From positions 1 through 32,594 of the forward strand of contig JAGWVR010000036.1 in assembly GCA_018970785.1 (NCBI GenBank): a DNA stretch of 32,594 bases, read 5' to 3'. The DNA is from Planctomycetota bacterium (lineage in GTDB: Bacteria > Planctomycetota > Planctomycetia > Pirellulales > UBA1268). The notes under the pieces are model-generated. The model was given only the letters and a program-made list of their open reading frames with translations. It was not told where the DNA came from and made no database searches. Each line of letters starts with the position of its first letter. The stretch's first letter is position 1. A program made the translations under genes and the position numbers. This document shows, piece after piece, positions 16,048 through 25,097 of this stretch.

Positions 16048-17826
16048 CTACCGTGGCTGCTTCAACCGCTCGCGCACCAACTGCGGCAGATACTTCACCG
16101 GCACCGAGCCGTTCGACAGCACCGCCTCGTGGTAGCGGCCGAGGTCGAAGGCGTCGCCCATCTCGCGCTGGATCTCCTGGCGGAGCCGGTGGTGGGCGGT
16201 GCGGCCGGCGAAGTAGGTCGAGAGCTGCACCGAGCTCTGCTTGGCGCGGACGATCTTGAGCCGCGCCTCCCCCTCCGATTGGAAGGCCTCGTTCATCAGG
16301 AAGTCGAGCGCCCGTTCGTCGGACCAGTCCTCGCAGTGCATGCCGTGGTCGAGGATCGCGTTGGCGACCGCGCGGAGGAAGAACTTGAGCTGCATCAGGC
16401 GGAGGGCCGGGTCACCGGCGCCGTAGCCCTCGTCGAGCATCATCTGCTCGGTGTACACCGCCCATCCCTCGATGAACGTCCCCGACTGGAGCACCCGGCG
16501 CACCAGCGACGGGCAGCGGTTGGACCACTCGAGCTGGACGTAGTGCCCCGGATAGGCCTCGTGGATCGTGAGGATCTGCAGCATCCGGTCGTTGTATTCC
16601 TCGAGGAAACTCCGCACCCGGGCGGCGTCCCACGACGACGGCGGCGGGCTGATCGCGTAGGTGCTCGCCCCCTGGGGATCGAGCGGGAGCGCGTTTTCCA
16701 GGTAGGCCAGCGAATTGCCGCGGCGGAACTCCGGCATCTCGACGATCCGGCAGCGGTCGGGCTCGGGGAGGCGGAGGACGTCGCGGGCGCGGAGAAAATC
16801 GCACAGCCCCGCGACCGTCTCCCGGGCGTCGCGGACGAGCGTCTCCGGCTGGCCGTGGTCCTGGTTGACGGCGTCGACGACGGTGGCGATCAGCTCGCGG
16901 CGGCCGGCCTCGTCGTCGGGGGGCACGGCGCGGCCCGGGCGGTGGCGGTGCCACAACTGCCGCGAGACGAACGCCATGTCGTGGCGCACGCGCTCGAACT
17001 CGCGCCGTGCCTCGGCGACGACGCGCTCGGCGTCCCACCCCATGTCGAGGACCAATTCCAGCTTCTTCGAGAACTTCTCCGGGCCGAGCCGCCACTGGCC
17101 GCGCGCCCGGGGCTGCAGCTCCTTCTCGAGGAACTCCTGGTGGCGGCGCAGCGCCGCGACCACCGGCACGGCCGCGGCGCGCAGCGCCGGCAGCTGCGGC
17201 GACTCGCCGACGAGGTCGAAGATCTGCTTCTCGTAGAAGGCGATCGACCCGCGGTTCTGCTGGATCGCCGTCTCGAGCATCGTCGGCGCGGGGTCGGTGA
17301 GCGACGTCCGCGCCGTCTCCAGCAGCGCCGGCACGAGCTTCATCCGGGCGATGCAGTTGGCGACGTTGGTCTCCTTCGGCAGCGTCGACTGCGTCAGCAG
17401 CGAGAACACGCTGTCGGTCGAATAGCTGCCGTAGACGCGCGCGTCCTGCTCGAAGGCGTGCTCGTTCTCCGCCAGCCAGATGTTCCGCACGAGGTCGTCG
17501 CGGAGGATGTCGCGGTCGAGCCGGCCGTCGGCCGACAGGTCGGCGGTCGCGAACGCCGCGTCGAGCTTCGCCACCTGCCCCTTCCAGAACTCGAGCCACC
17601 GCGCCCGGGCAGCCGGGGAGACGTCGTCGAGGAGATGATCGAAGCGATGGTCGCCGAGGAGCGTGGCGTCGAGCGGCCGGAGGGCGAACGTGGCGTCGAG
17701 ATGGGCCTGGAAGAACGCCGCCAGCCGCTCGTCGGCCGATTCGCCGCGCGCCGCCGGGGCGACGAGCGCGGCGGCCGCGAGCAGGCCACGGGCGAGGAAC
17801 CGGCGGATTGGAGACGGCGCGTTCAT
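16048..17826 (-). CDS. Exported DUF885 metallopeptidase-like protein
   Basis: 592 aa. The start at 17826 gives a signal peptide (MNAPSPIRRFLARGLLAAAALVAPAARG), although the frame is open far upstream. The rest is one long helical DUF885 domain. Near residue 420 the segment TIHEAYPGHYVQLEW contains HExxPGH, the zinc-site form typical of DUF885 and like the HExxH of zincin peptidases; further down, FIEGWAVYTEQMMLDEG supplies a Glu expected to complete the site. Family members are annotated as peptidases on indirect evidence; the substrate is unknown. Its start codon overlaps the stop of the upstream propeller/heme gene by 4 nt (ATGA at 17826-17823), so the two are probably translated together. 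Confidence 0.88.
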   Translation of the reverse strand: MNAPSPIRRFLARGLLAAAALVAPAARGESADERLAAFFQAHLDATFALRPLDATLLGDHRFDHLLDDVSPAARARWLEFWKGQVAKLDAAFATADLSADGRLDRDILRDDLVRNIWLAENEHAFEQDARVYGSYSTDSVFSLLTQSTLPKETNVANCIARMKLVPALLETARTSLTDPAPTMLETAIQQNRGSIAFYEKQIFDLVGESPQLPALRAAAVPVVAALRRHQEFLEKELQPRARGQWRLGPEKFSKKLELVLDMGWDAERVVAEARREFERVRHDMAFVSRQLWHRHRPGRAVPPDDEAGRRELIATVVDAVNQDHGQPETLVRDARETVAGLCDFLRARDVLRLPEPDRCRIVEMPEFRRGNSLAYLENALPLDPQGASTYAISPPPSSWDAARVRSFLEEYNDRMLQILTIHEAYPGHYVQLEWSNRCPSLVRRVLQSGTFIEGWAVYTEQMMLDEGYGAGDPALRLMQLKFFLRAVANAILDHGMHCEDWSDERALDFLMNEAFQSEGEARLKIVRAKQSSVQLSTYFAGRTAHHRLRQEIQREMGDAFDLGRYHEAVLSNGSVPVKYLPQLVRERLKQPR

Positions 17827-20750
17827 CGGCAACTCCCCAGGTAGGCCAGCAGGTCGGCGGCCTCCGCGGCGGTGAAGTCGCGGAGCAATTGGGTGGGCAT
17901 CAGCGATTGCGGCTGGCGGACGAAGACCTCGACCTCGGCGCGGTCGAGCGCGTGGTCGCGCCCCTGGGCGTCGCGGATCACGATCCGCGCCTCGGTGCGC
18001 TCGCGGAGCAGGCCGGTCACGACCATGCCGCCGCTCGTCTCGGCATACCACGTGGCGTATTGGGGATCGACCGTGCCCGAGGGATCGAGGAGGCTGTCGA
18101 GGATCTGCGCCGCGGTCAACCGGCGGCCGACGTCGCCGAGCGCGGGGCCGATCTCGCCGCCGTCGGCACCGATCCTGTGGCACGCCCGGCACGTCACCCC
18201 GGCGGCCTCGTACAGCCGGCGGCCGCGCTCGGGATCGCCGCGCAGCGCGAGCAGGTCGGCGGCGCGGATGTCGGTGCCGAGCCGCCGCGGCCGCGCCTCC
18301 TCGGGCACGAACCGCAGGAACAGGTCGCGGACCTGCGGATCGGCCTGCGCGCTGCCCCAGGCGATCGCCGCGTCGCGGTCGGCGCCGGCGAGGGCACCGG
18401 CGTCGATCGCGCGGAGGACCGCCAGCGCCGCCGACGGCGTCGCCTCGTCCGGGAGGGAACCGGCGACGGCGGGCGCGGCCGGCCCGAGGCCGGCGATCCA
18501 ATCGCCGATCAGCGCCAGCCCGCGCTCGTCGACGACCGTGGAACCGAAATGGGGCATCCGCCCACGGCCGAGTGTCGCCATCCGGTAATAGACGACCGAC
18601 CGGGTCGGGTCGCCCGGGGCGACGAGGCGGGCGTCGGCGATCCCGAGGTCGCCGTGGACGGGGCGCTGGTCGACCAGACGCGTCCGGTCGAGGGCGACGT
18701 CGGCGCGGACGTCGAACTCCGAGGCCCCGCCGCCGCCACGGAGGTGGCAGTGGGCGCAGTTCATCTGCAGGTAGCTCCGCGCCCGGGCGGTGAGGTCGGC
18801 AGCGGGATCGTAGGGATCGGCCGGCGCCACGAGCCCCGCCGCGGGGGGCGCGGCGAGGAGGCCCAGCTCGTGGAACAGCGCGAGCTGGTCCACCGTGGCC
18901 CCGTCTCCGGGAGTGCCGTCGGGCCGGGGCACGGCCCGGGCGAGCTGCGCGGGGATGAAACCATACAGCGATCCGCCGCGCGTCGTGTGGCAGATCAGGC
19001 ACTCGGTGCGGCCGACGACGCGGTACTCGCGCGATTGCGGCGCGGCCGGACCGTCCGCGGCCAGCGTGAGGCGAACCGTCGCCCCGTCGGCCGGCGCCAG
19101 TTCGGCGTCGGTCTGTTCGTCGTTCCACAGGTAGGAGTAGGCGTTCCAGTCGGAGCCGGTGAAGTGGAGGATCTGCGTCTCGATCCGCCGCCGGCTCGAC
19201 GGATCGCCGGGGCGCGTCTCGAGCGCGATCGTCTTGGCGAGGACGCCGTCGGCGGGAAACCGGTACTTGCCGCGGATGAACCCCTGCTGCGGGTTCTGCC
19301 GGTCCTCGATCGTGAGGCGTGAGTCGCCGGGGAGGGCGACCAGCCGGGTCGCCTCCGTGCCGTCGGCCCAGGCCTCGGCGCTGATCCGGTAAGGGACGAC
19401 GCCGGGCGCCGGGCGCGCCGCGGCGGTGTCGGCGAACAGGCCGGTGTCGCTGAGCCGTGCCGGGAAGGCGGCGTTGGCCGGGGGGGCCGGCCGCGGCACG
19501 AGGCGGTGGAGCGTGCCGCTGTCGTAGTCGAGGAGGAGCAGGTCGCCGGCGTGATCGAGGCCGAAGCTCGCCAGCGCCAGCGACGTGTCGGCCAGTTCGC
19601 GGTGCCAGGTGACGCGCGTGCCGTCGTAGCGCAGCCCCCACACCCTCCCGGTCACGTAATCGCCATACACGTACGCCCCGGCGAGCTCCGGCAGCCGCGA
19701 CGAGGCGACGACGTGCCCCCCGGTGATCGACCGGGCGACGGTGTGGGGCTGCTCGACCAGCGGCGCCTCGATCGGCTCGGGCCCGCGGGGCCGGTCGCCG
19801 ACGACCGGCTGCGATCCCTCCATGATGCTCCAGCCGTAGTTGCCGCCGCGCTTGACGTCGTAGAGCATCTCCCACAGCTCCCAGCCGACGTCGGCGACGA
19901 GCAGCCGGCCGGCCTCGTCGAAGCACATCCGCCAGGGGTTGCGCAGGCCGTAGGCCCACACCTCGCCGCGGGCTCCGGGGCGCCCGACGAAGGGATTGTC
20001 GGAGGGAATCGCGTAGGCCAACGCCGGCGCCGTGCCGCTGGCCGGCGTCGTCCGGTCGACGTCGATCCGCAGCACCGAGGCGAGGAGATCGTGGATCGAC
20101 TGGCCGGTGAGCGAGGCGTCCGGGGGCGTGGCGTCGCCGCTGTCACCGGCCGAGACGTACAGCATCCCGTCGGCGCCGAACACCAGCGCGCTGCCGTTGT
20201 GCCCTCCCGACAGCCAGGTGATCACGATCTCCTCGCTGGCCGGATCGATGACCGGCGGGTCGCTGGCCGACACCGTGAAGCGCGAGACGCGCGTCCCCTC
20301 CGGAAGCTTCGGCGTCAGGGCGTAGACGACGTAGCAGAAGCGGTTGTCGGCGAAGCGCGGGTGGAAGGCGATGTCGAAGACATGGTCGAGCCCCGGCACG
20401 GCGCCGAGGTCGAGGGCGAGATCGGCCCGGGGTGGCTCGTCGCCGCCGGTCACCGCGCGGAAGGTGTACACCTTCCCCTTCTCTTCGGTGACGACCAACC
20501 GGTCGGTGCCGGGGAGCCGGACGACGGCCGTCGGATGGTCGAACCGCAGCCCGGGGAACAGCGCCTCGGTCCCGTAGGGGGGAGGCGGCTCGGGGGTGCC
20601 GGTGATCCGCGAACCGACCCACGGAACGCGGCGGCCTCCCGACCCACCGGGCGCGGGGTCGGCGCCCCGGCCGGGCGCGGCAGCGGCGCAGCACGACACC
20701 CACACGAGCAGGGCGGTCGACCACCTCGAACGGACGGGAAGCATGGGCAT
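17823..20750 (-). CDS. PQQ sugar dehydrogenase-like propeller fused to cytochrome c domains (exported)
   Basis: 975 aa. The first of two adjacent ATGs (20750, 20744) has AGGA six bases upstream; a signal peptide follows (WSTALLVWVSCCAAAAPGRGA). Residues about 60-400 form a six-bladed propeller like soluble glucose/sorbosone dehydrogenases: FDHPTAVVRLPGTDRLVV, GSALVFGADGMLYVSAGDSGD, EVWAYGLRNPWRMCFD and GNYGWSIMEG. Residues about 420-830 resemble the HNE_0200/SO_2930 family and hold CLICH (584-588) and CAHCH (665-669), with RMPHFG as a possible Met ligand. The C-terminal 125 residues hold CRACH (854-858) and the GPALGDVGRRLTAAQILDSLLDPS block of Pirellula/Verrucomicrobium-type heme-binding domains. 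It is probably a periplasmic redox enzyme in which the propeller oxidises a sugar or alcohol and passes electrons to the hemes; PQQ use is inferred. Confidence 0.88.
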   Translation of the reverse strand: MPMLPVRSRWSTALLVWVSCCAAAAPGRGADPAPGGSGGRRVPWVGSRITGTPEPPPPYGTEALFPGLRFDHPTAVVRLPGTDRLVVTEEKGKVYTFRAVTGGDEPPRADLALDLGAVPGLDHVFDIAFHPRFADNRFCYVVYALTPKLPEGTRVSRFTVSASDPPVIDPASEEIVITWLSGGHNGSALVFGADGMLYVSAGDSGDATPPDASLTGQSIHDLLASVLRIDVDRTTPASGTAPALAYAIPSDNPFVGRPGARGEVWAYGLRNPWRMCFDEAGRLLVADVGWELWEMLYDVKRGGNYGWSIMEGSQPVVGDRPRGPEPIEAPLVEQPHTVARSITGGHVVASSRLPELAGAYVYGDYVTGRVWGLRYDGTRVTWHRELADTSLALASFGLDHAGDLLLLDYDSGTLHRLVPRPAPPANAAFPARLSDTGLFADTAAARPAPGVVPYRISAEAWADGTEATRLVALPGDSRLTIEDRQNPQQGFIRGKYRFPADGVLAKTIALETRPGDPSSRRRIETQILHFTGSDWNAYSYLWNDEQTDAELAPADGATVRLTLAADGPAAPQSREYRVVGRTECLICHTTRGGSLYGFIPAQLARAVPRPDGTPGDGATVDQLALFHELGLLAAPPAAGLVAPADPYDPAADLTARARSYLQMNCAHCHLRGGGGASEFDVRADVALDRTRLVDQRPVHGDLGIADARLVAPGDPTRSVVYYRMATLGRGRMPHFGSTVVDERGLALIGDWIAGLGPAAPAVAGSLPDEATPSAALAVLRAIDAGALAGADRDAAIAWGSAQADPQVRDLFLRFVPEEARPRRLGTDIRAADLLALRGDPERGRRLYEAAGVTCRACHRIGADGGEIGPALGDVGRRLTAAQILDSLLDPSGTVDPQYATWYAETSGGMVVTGLLRERTEARIVIRDAQGRDHALDRAEVEVFVRQPQSLMPTQLLRDFTAAEAADLLAYLGSCR

Positions 20751-20913
20751 GGGCGTTCCTGCGCGGCGGCACGGGAACGCGGCGCTCTCGACACGCTGCG
20801 CGGCCCCGTCACCATGATAGGGCGCTTTTCCCTTCGTCTGGCACCGCCGACTGCGGGGGCCATCCACCGCCGCGCGTGACGGCGCCGCCACTCCATCCTC
20901 TGGAACCCGATCG

Positions 20914-21873
20914 ATGCACCTTCGCCGCCTCGGCAACTCGGACCTGATGATCACTCCGCTCGGGTTCGGAAGCTGGGCGATCGGCGGCCCCGGCTGGCCG
21001 TTCGCCTGGGGCGGGCAGGACGACGGCGACAGCAGCGCCGCGATCCACGAGGCCCTCGACCTGGGATTCAACTGGATCGACACCGCGCCGGTCTACGGCC
21101 TCGGCCATTCCGAGGAGGTCGTCGCCCGGGCGCTCGCCGGGCTCCCCGCCGGACGGCGGCCGCTGCTGTTCACGAAGTGCGGCCGGGTGTGGAACGAACG
21201 GCGCGAGGTCGGCAAGCGGCTCACCGCGGCGAGCATCCGCGCCGAGTGCGAGGCGAGCCTGCGGCGGCTGGGCGTCGACTGCATCGATCTCTACCAGATC
21301 CACTGGCCCGAGCCCGACGAGGAGGTGGAGGAGGGCTGGGCCGAGTGCGCACGGCTGGTGCGCGACGGCAAGGTGCGCTGGATCGGCGTCAGCAATTTCA
21401 ACGTCGCCCAACTCGAGCGCGCCACGGCGATCGCGCCGGTGACGTCGCTCCAGCCCCCCTACTCACTGCTCCGCCGCGACATCCAGGCGACGATCCTTCC
21501 CTGGTGCTCCGCCCACGGCGTCGGCGTCCTCGCCTATTCGCCGATGGCCTCCGGGCTGCTGACGGGAGCCTGGTCGCACGCGCGCTTCGCGGCGCTCGCC
21601 GCCGACGACTGGCGCAAGGAGAAGAATCCGCTGTTCCAGGAGCCGCGGTTCTCGGAGCACCTGGCGTTCGTCGAGCGGCTCCGGCCGCTGGCCGCGGCCC
21701 GCGGGATCTCGGTCGGCGCGCTGGCGTTGGCCTGGGTGCTCGGCCACGGCGCGGTGACGGCGGCGATCGTCGGCGCGCGGCGCCCCGGGCAGCTCGCCGA
21801 GCTCGTCGCCGCGGCCGACGTCGCGCTGGCCTCCGCCGAGCGTGACGCGATCACGGCCCTGCTCCCCGGCTGA
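20914..21873 (+). CDS. Aldo/keto reductase
   Basis: 319 aa, the usual length. NADPH-dependent TIM-barrel oxidoreductase. The catalytic tetrad is intact: Asp56 and Tyr61 in WIDTAPVYG, Lys88 in LLFTKCG, and His130 in LYQIHWP. Other landmarks: LGFGSWAIGG, SLRRLGVDCIDLYQ, VRWIGVSNFNVAQLERA, LLRRDIQATILPWCSAHGVGVLAYSPMASGLLTG and the NADP-binding AAIVGARRPGQL. It looks like the AKR11/YajO or general-stress-type group rather than a biosynthetic enzyme; the substrate is unknown. It is divergent from the propeller/heme gene across 163 bp with no clear promoter seen. A copy of the 107-bp repeat lies 14 nt after its stop. Confidence 0.93.
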   Translation: MHLRRLGNSDLMITPLGFGSWAIGGPGWPFAWGGQDDGDSSAAIHEALDLGFNWIDTAPVYGLGHSEEVVARALAGLPAGRRPLLFTKCGRVWNERREVGKRLTAASIRAECEASLRRLGVDCIDLYQIHWPEPDEEVEEGWAECARLVRDGKVRWIGVSNFNVAQLERATAIAPVTSLQPPYSLLRRDIQATILPWCSAHGVGVLAYSPMASGLLTGAWSHARFAALAADDWRKEKNPLFQEPRFSEHLAFVERLRPLAAARGISVGALALAWVLGHGAVTAAIVGARRPGQLAELVAAADVALASAERDAITALLPG

Positions 21874-21886
21874 CCGGCGGATCCGG

Positions 21887-21993
21887 CTGCCCGCTGTCCG
21901 TGGCGAAAGCACTCCGTGGCCTGTGTCCACTCGGGCGACCGCGGGAAACGCCGCGGGTTTCCCCGGTCGCCGTCGGCCGCATCCGGCGGCCGG
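21887..21993 (-). repeat. 107-bp triple-hairpin repeat, copy B (inverted)
   Basis: Reverse-complement partner of 15283-15389, about 87% identical by eye. The first hairpin (CGGCCGC/GCGGCCG) is identical. The second keeps the long stem (GGCGACCG GGGAAAC / GTTTCCC GCGGTCGCC). The third is eroded on one arm (GTGGACACAG versus GCTTTCGCCAC). It sits between the aldo/keto reductase stop and addB. Confidence 0.85.
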
Positions 21994-22010
21994 GCGCTTT
22001 TCCCACGGGC

Positions 22011-22019
22011 TGCTAGACT
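22011..22019 (+). promoter_or_regulatory. Extended -10 element upstream of addB
   Basis: TGCTAGACT matches the extended -10 form TGnTAnnnT and lies 28 nt before the addB start, at the end of the hairpin-repeat region. No good -35 was seen at 16-18 nt. It would drive the addB-addA operon. Confidence 0.35.
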
Positions 22020-22046
22020 TCCGTCCACCCCCGCCTGGAAGGATCC

Positions 22047-25000
22047 ATGGCCCGTCGGACCGCCGCGCCCGCAGCCCCCGCCACGGCTGGCAGCCCATCG
22101 GCCGCCGCGGCGCGAGCCCCCTCCCCCTGCCGGCTCCACCGGCTCGACGTCGGCTCCGGCGTCCTCGCCGCCGCGGTCGAGTGGCTGCTCGCCCGCGTGG
22201 GCTCCGGTCGGAGTGTCGACGGCGGCGCCACGCCGGTCGCCGACCTCTCCGGCTGGCTCGTCGTCCTCCCGGGGCGCGCGGCGGGGCTGCGGCTCAACGA
22301 GCTGCTCGTCGCCGCGACGGCGGCGCGCGGGCTGGCGCTGGTGCCGCCGCGGATCACGACGCCCGGCGATCTGCCGGAGTGCCTGTACGCGCCCGGCAAG
22401 CCGCTCACCGACACGCTGCTCGAGACGCTCTGCTGGTCCGGCGCGATCGCCGCCGCCTCGCCGCGCGATCGCGACCTCGTCGTGGCCGGCCTCGGCGGCA
22501 CCGCCGACGACACGCCTCCGGCCGGCGATCGGCTCGTCGACGCCGGCGCGGGGATGGTCGCCCTCCACCGGGAGCTGGCCTCCCACGGTCTCGACTTCGC
22601 GTCGTTCGCCGCGACCGCGGCCGCGAAGCTCCCCGCCTTTGCCGACGACGACCGCTGGCTGGCGCTGGCACGGCTCGAGGCCGAATACCTCGGCTGGTTG
22701 AAGGGCCTCGACGCCTGGGACCGGCAGACGGCGCGGCGGAAGGCGATCGGGAACGGCGAGATCCGCTGCGACCACCGGATCGTGCTCGTGGCGACGGTCG
22801 ATCTCGACCCGCTCCAGCGCGATCTGCTCGCCGCCCTGCCGGCGGGCTGCGATGCCCTCGTCGCCGCCCCGCCGACGATGACCGACGCCGAGCTCGCCGC
22901 CGCGTTCGACGACTACGGGTGCCTCGTGCCCGCCGTCTGGGACTCCGCGCCGATCCCGCTGCCGCTCGACGCCATCGCCGTCGTCGATGACGCGGCCGGT
23001 CAGGCCGACGCCGTCATCGACTGGCTGCGAAGCCTCGGCGGGCGCCGTGCCGCCGACGAGATCACGATCGCCGCCCCCGATTCGGCGCTCGTCCCCGAGC
23101 TCGAGCACCGGCTCCGCGGCGTCGGCCTGAGCGGGCGGGCCGCGGGGGGCCGGACGGTCGAGCGCTCGACGCCGTGGCATCTGCTCGAGGCGATCCTCGG
23201 CTGGCTGGCGGATGGCGGTTTCGCCCCCTTCGCCCGCCTCCTCCGCTGCCCCGATGCCGCCCGCCTCCTCGCCGAGCGCACCGGCATCGCGCTTCCCGCC
23301 GCCGTCGCCGACGAGGTCGCCAGCCGCCACCTCCCGCTCGCGATCGACCGCCGGCTGCTCGCCGAGGCCGCCGCGGAAGCGCGCGATCCCGCTGCCAGCC
23401 CCGAGCGGCGGTTCCTCGCCCTCCTCGACGCCGCCGACGGCTGGTTGGCGGAGCTGGTCGCCGCCACCCGCGCCCTCGGCAAGCGCGCGCGGCGCGGAAG
23501 CAGCGACGGGCGCCGGGCCCTCGATTGGGCGGCGGCCATCCGCGGCGTGGTCGGTGCGGCGCTCGGCGACCGGATCCTCGACCGCGACGCCCCCGGGGAA
23601 CGGACCGTGGTCGTCGCCCTCGAGTCGCTCGGCGAATTGCTGGCCGAGATCGAGACGCTCCCCGACGAGCTGGTCGCCGCGGTCGGCCCGGTCGGTCTCG
23701 GCCACCTCCTGCTGACGGGGTGGGGCAGACGGCTCGTGCCGCCGCTTCCCGACCCCGAGGCGCTGCCCATCGTCGGCTGGCTCGAAGTCGCGCTCGACGA
23801 CGCTCCGGCGCTGGCGATCACGAGCGTCGTCGAGGGAGTCCTGCCCGGGGGCGTGAGCCGCGACCCGCTCCTCCCCGATCCGCTCCGGCAGGCCGTCGGC
23901 CTCCCCGACACCAACCGCACCGCCGCCCGCGATGCGTGGAGCCTCGCGCTGGCGGCGACCTGCCGCCGTGATCTGCTCGTGATCGTGCCGCGCCACCGCG
24001 TCGACGGCGCCGCCGCCGTCCCCAGCCGCCTCCTGTTCCGGCGCCCGGCGGCGGAGCTCGTCGCCGCCGTGCAGCGGATCTGCAGCCCGGCGCCGCCGCA
24101 GCCGGCCGCCCTCCCCGGGGCGACCGGGCGCCTCGCGATCCCGCATCCCGACTCCTTCGCCCCCTTCCTGGCGCGAGCTCCCGAGACGACCGCCGGCGAC
24201 GAGCCCGCGGCGGAGGCCGTGGCGAAACCGCGCGCGTTGGCCGTGACGTCGCTGCGGAGCTACGTCGCCTGCCCCTACCGGTTCTGGCTCAAGCACGTCG
24301 TCGGCTTGCGGACCGTGACCGACGACGCCCTCGAGCTGGGAGCGCTCGAGTTCGGCACGCTGCTCCACGAGTGCCTGCAGCGCTTCGCCGCCGATCGGGC
24401 GCTCGCGGCGTCGACCGACGCCGAGCCGCTCGCCGCCGCGCTGGGCGCCATCCTCGACGACCTCGTCGCGGCCCGCTACGGCCCGGGCGCGCTGCCGGCT
24501 GTGGAGGTGCAGGCCGCGCTCGCCCGGCGCCGGCTCACGGCCTTCGCCGCCGCGCAGGCGAGGCGAACCGCCGCCGGCTGGCGGATCGCGGCCACCGAAC
24601 GCGAGGTTCACGGGACGCTCGACGTCGACGGCACGGCGGTGCCGATCGTCGCCCGGATCGACCGCATCGACCACCACCCCGCCACCGGCCGCTGGGAGAT
24701 CCTCGACTACAAGACCTCGGCCCAGGGCCGCCCGCCCGACCGGGTGCACCGCAGGCGCGGCGCGTGGATCGACTTCCAACTCCCCCTCTACCGCCACCTC
24801 GCCGGGGCGACAGGAATCGCGGCCCTCGCCGCGGCGTCTCCCGAAGCGGTCGCGGTCGGGTTCTTCAATCTCCCGGCCCGTGCGGAAGACACCGCTGTCG
24901 TCGTCGCCGATTGGAGCCGCGCCGAGCACGAGGCGGCGCTCGCGGCCGCCGCGGCGGTGATCCGCGGCATCCGCGCCGGCCGCTACTGGCCGCCGAATCC

Positions 25001-25097
25001 GGACGGTGCCGCGTCGTTCCCCGAGTACGACGCGATCTGCCAGACCGATGCGATCGTCGACGACGGCGACGATGACGACGACGGGGGTGCCGGATGA
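22047..25097 (+). CDS. addB: AddB-like subunit: PD-(D/E)XK nuclease of a helicase-nuclease
   Basis: 1016 aa. AddB with AddA resects DNA double-strand breaks before RecA loading. The N-terminal part has the layout of an inactivated helicase: LVVLPGRAAGLRLNELL stands where the Walker A lies, but it lacks GK(S/T). The C-terminal nuclease begins SLRSYVACPYRFWLKHVVGL (Cys near 741), continues with a GxxxHxxLQ helix (FGTLLHECLQRF), and has the active-site WEILDYKTSAQG near 882 with the Q-x-x-x-Y helix (FQLPLYRHL). The closing C-x2-C-x5-C of AddB iron-sulfur clusters is not seen: the end reads YWPPNPDGAASFPEYDAIC with one Cys. GGAAGG precedes the ATG. The stop overlaps the addA start by 4 nt. Confidence 0.85.
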   Translation: MARRTAAPAAPATAGSPSAAAARAPSPCRLHRLDVGSGVLAAAVEWLLARVGSGRSVDGGATPVADLSGWLVVLPGRAAGLRLNELLVAATAARGLALVPPRITTPGDLPECLYAPGKPLTDTLLETLCWSGAIAAASPRDRDLVVAGLGGTADDTPPAGDRLVDAGAGMVALHRELASHGLDFASFAATAAAKLPAFADDDRWLALARLEAEYLGWLKGLDAWDRQTARRKAIGNGEIRCDHRIVLVATVDLDPLQRDLLAALPAGCDALVAAPPTMTDAELAAAFDDYGCLVPAVWDSAPIPLPLDAIAVVDDAAGQADAVIDWLRSLGGRRAADEITIAAPDSALVPELEHRLRGVGLSGRAAGGRTVERSTPWHLLEAILGWLADGGFAPFARLLRCPDAARLLAERTGIALPAAVADEVASRHLPLAIDRRLLAEAAAEARDPAASPERRFLALLDAADGWLAELVAATRALGKRARRGSSDGRRALDWAAAIRGVVGAALGDRILDRDAPGERTVVVALESLGELLAEIETLPDELVAAVGPVGLGHLLLTGWGRRLVPPLPDPEALPIVGWLEVALDDAPALAITSVVEGVLPGGVSRDPLLPDPLRQAVGLPDTNRTAARDAWSLALAATCRRDLLVIVPRHRVDGAAAVPSRLLFRRPAAELVAAVQRICSPAPPQPAALPGATGRLAIPHPDSFAPFLARAPETTAGDEPAAEAVAKPRALAVTSLRSYVACPYRFWLKHVVGLRTVTDDALELGALEFGTLLHECLQRFAADRALAASTDAEPLAAALGAILDDLVAARYGPGALPAVEVQAALARRRLTAFAAAQARRTAAGWRIAATEREVHGTLDVDGTAVPIVARIDRIDHHPATGRWEILDYKTSAQGRPPDRVHRRRGAWIDFQLPLYRHLAGATGIAALAAASPEAVAVGFFNLPARAEDTAVVVADWSRAEHEAALAAAAAVIRGIRAGRYWPPNPDGAASFPEYDAICQTDAIVDDGDDDDDGGAG

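Noticed and set aside
17827..19959. Upstream extension of the DUF885 frame (1303 codons in total)
   Set aside because: This part lies out of frame over the propeller/heme gene and is Arg/Pro/Ala-rich noise; the signal peptide and ATGA overlap fix the start at 17826.
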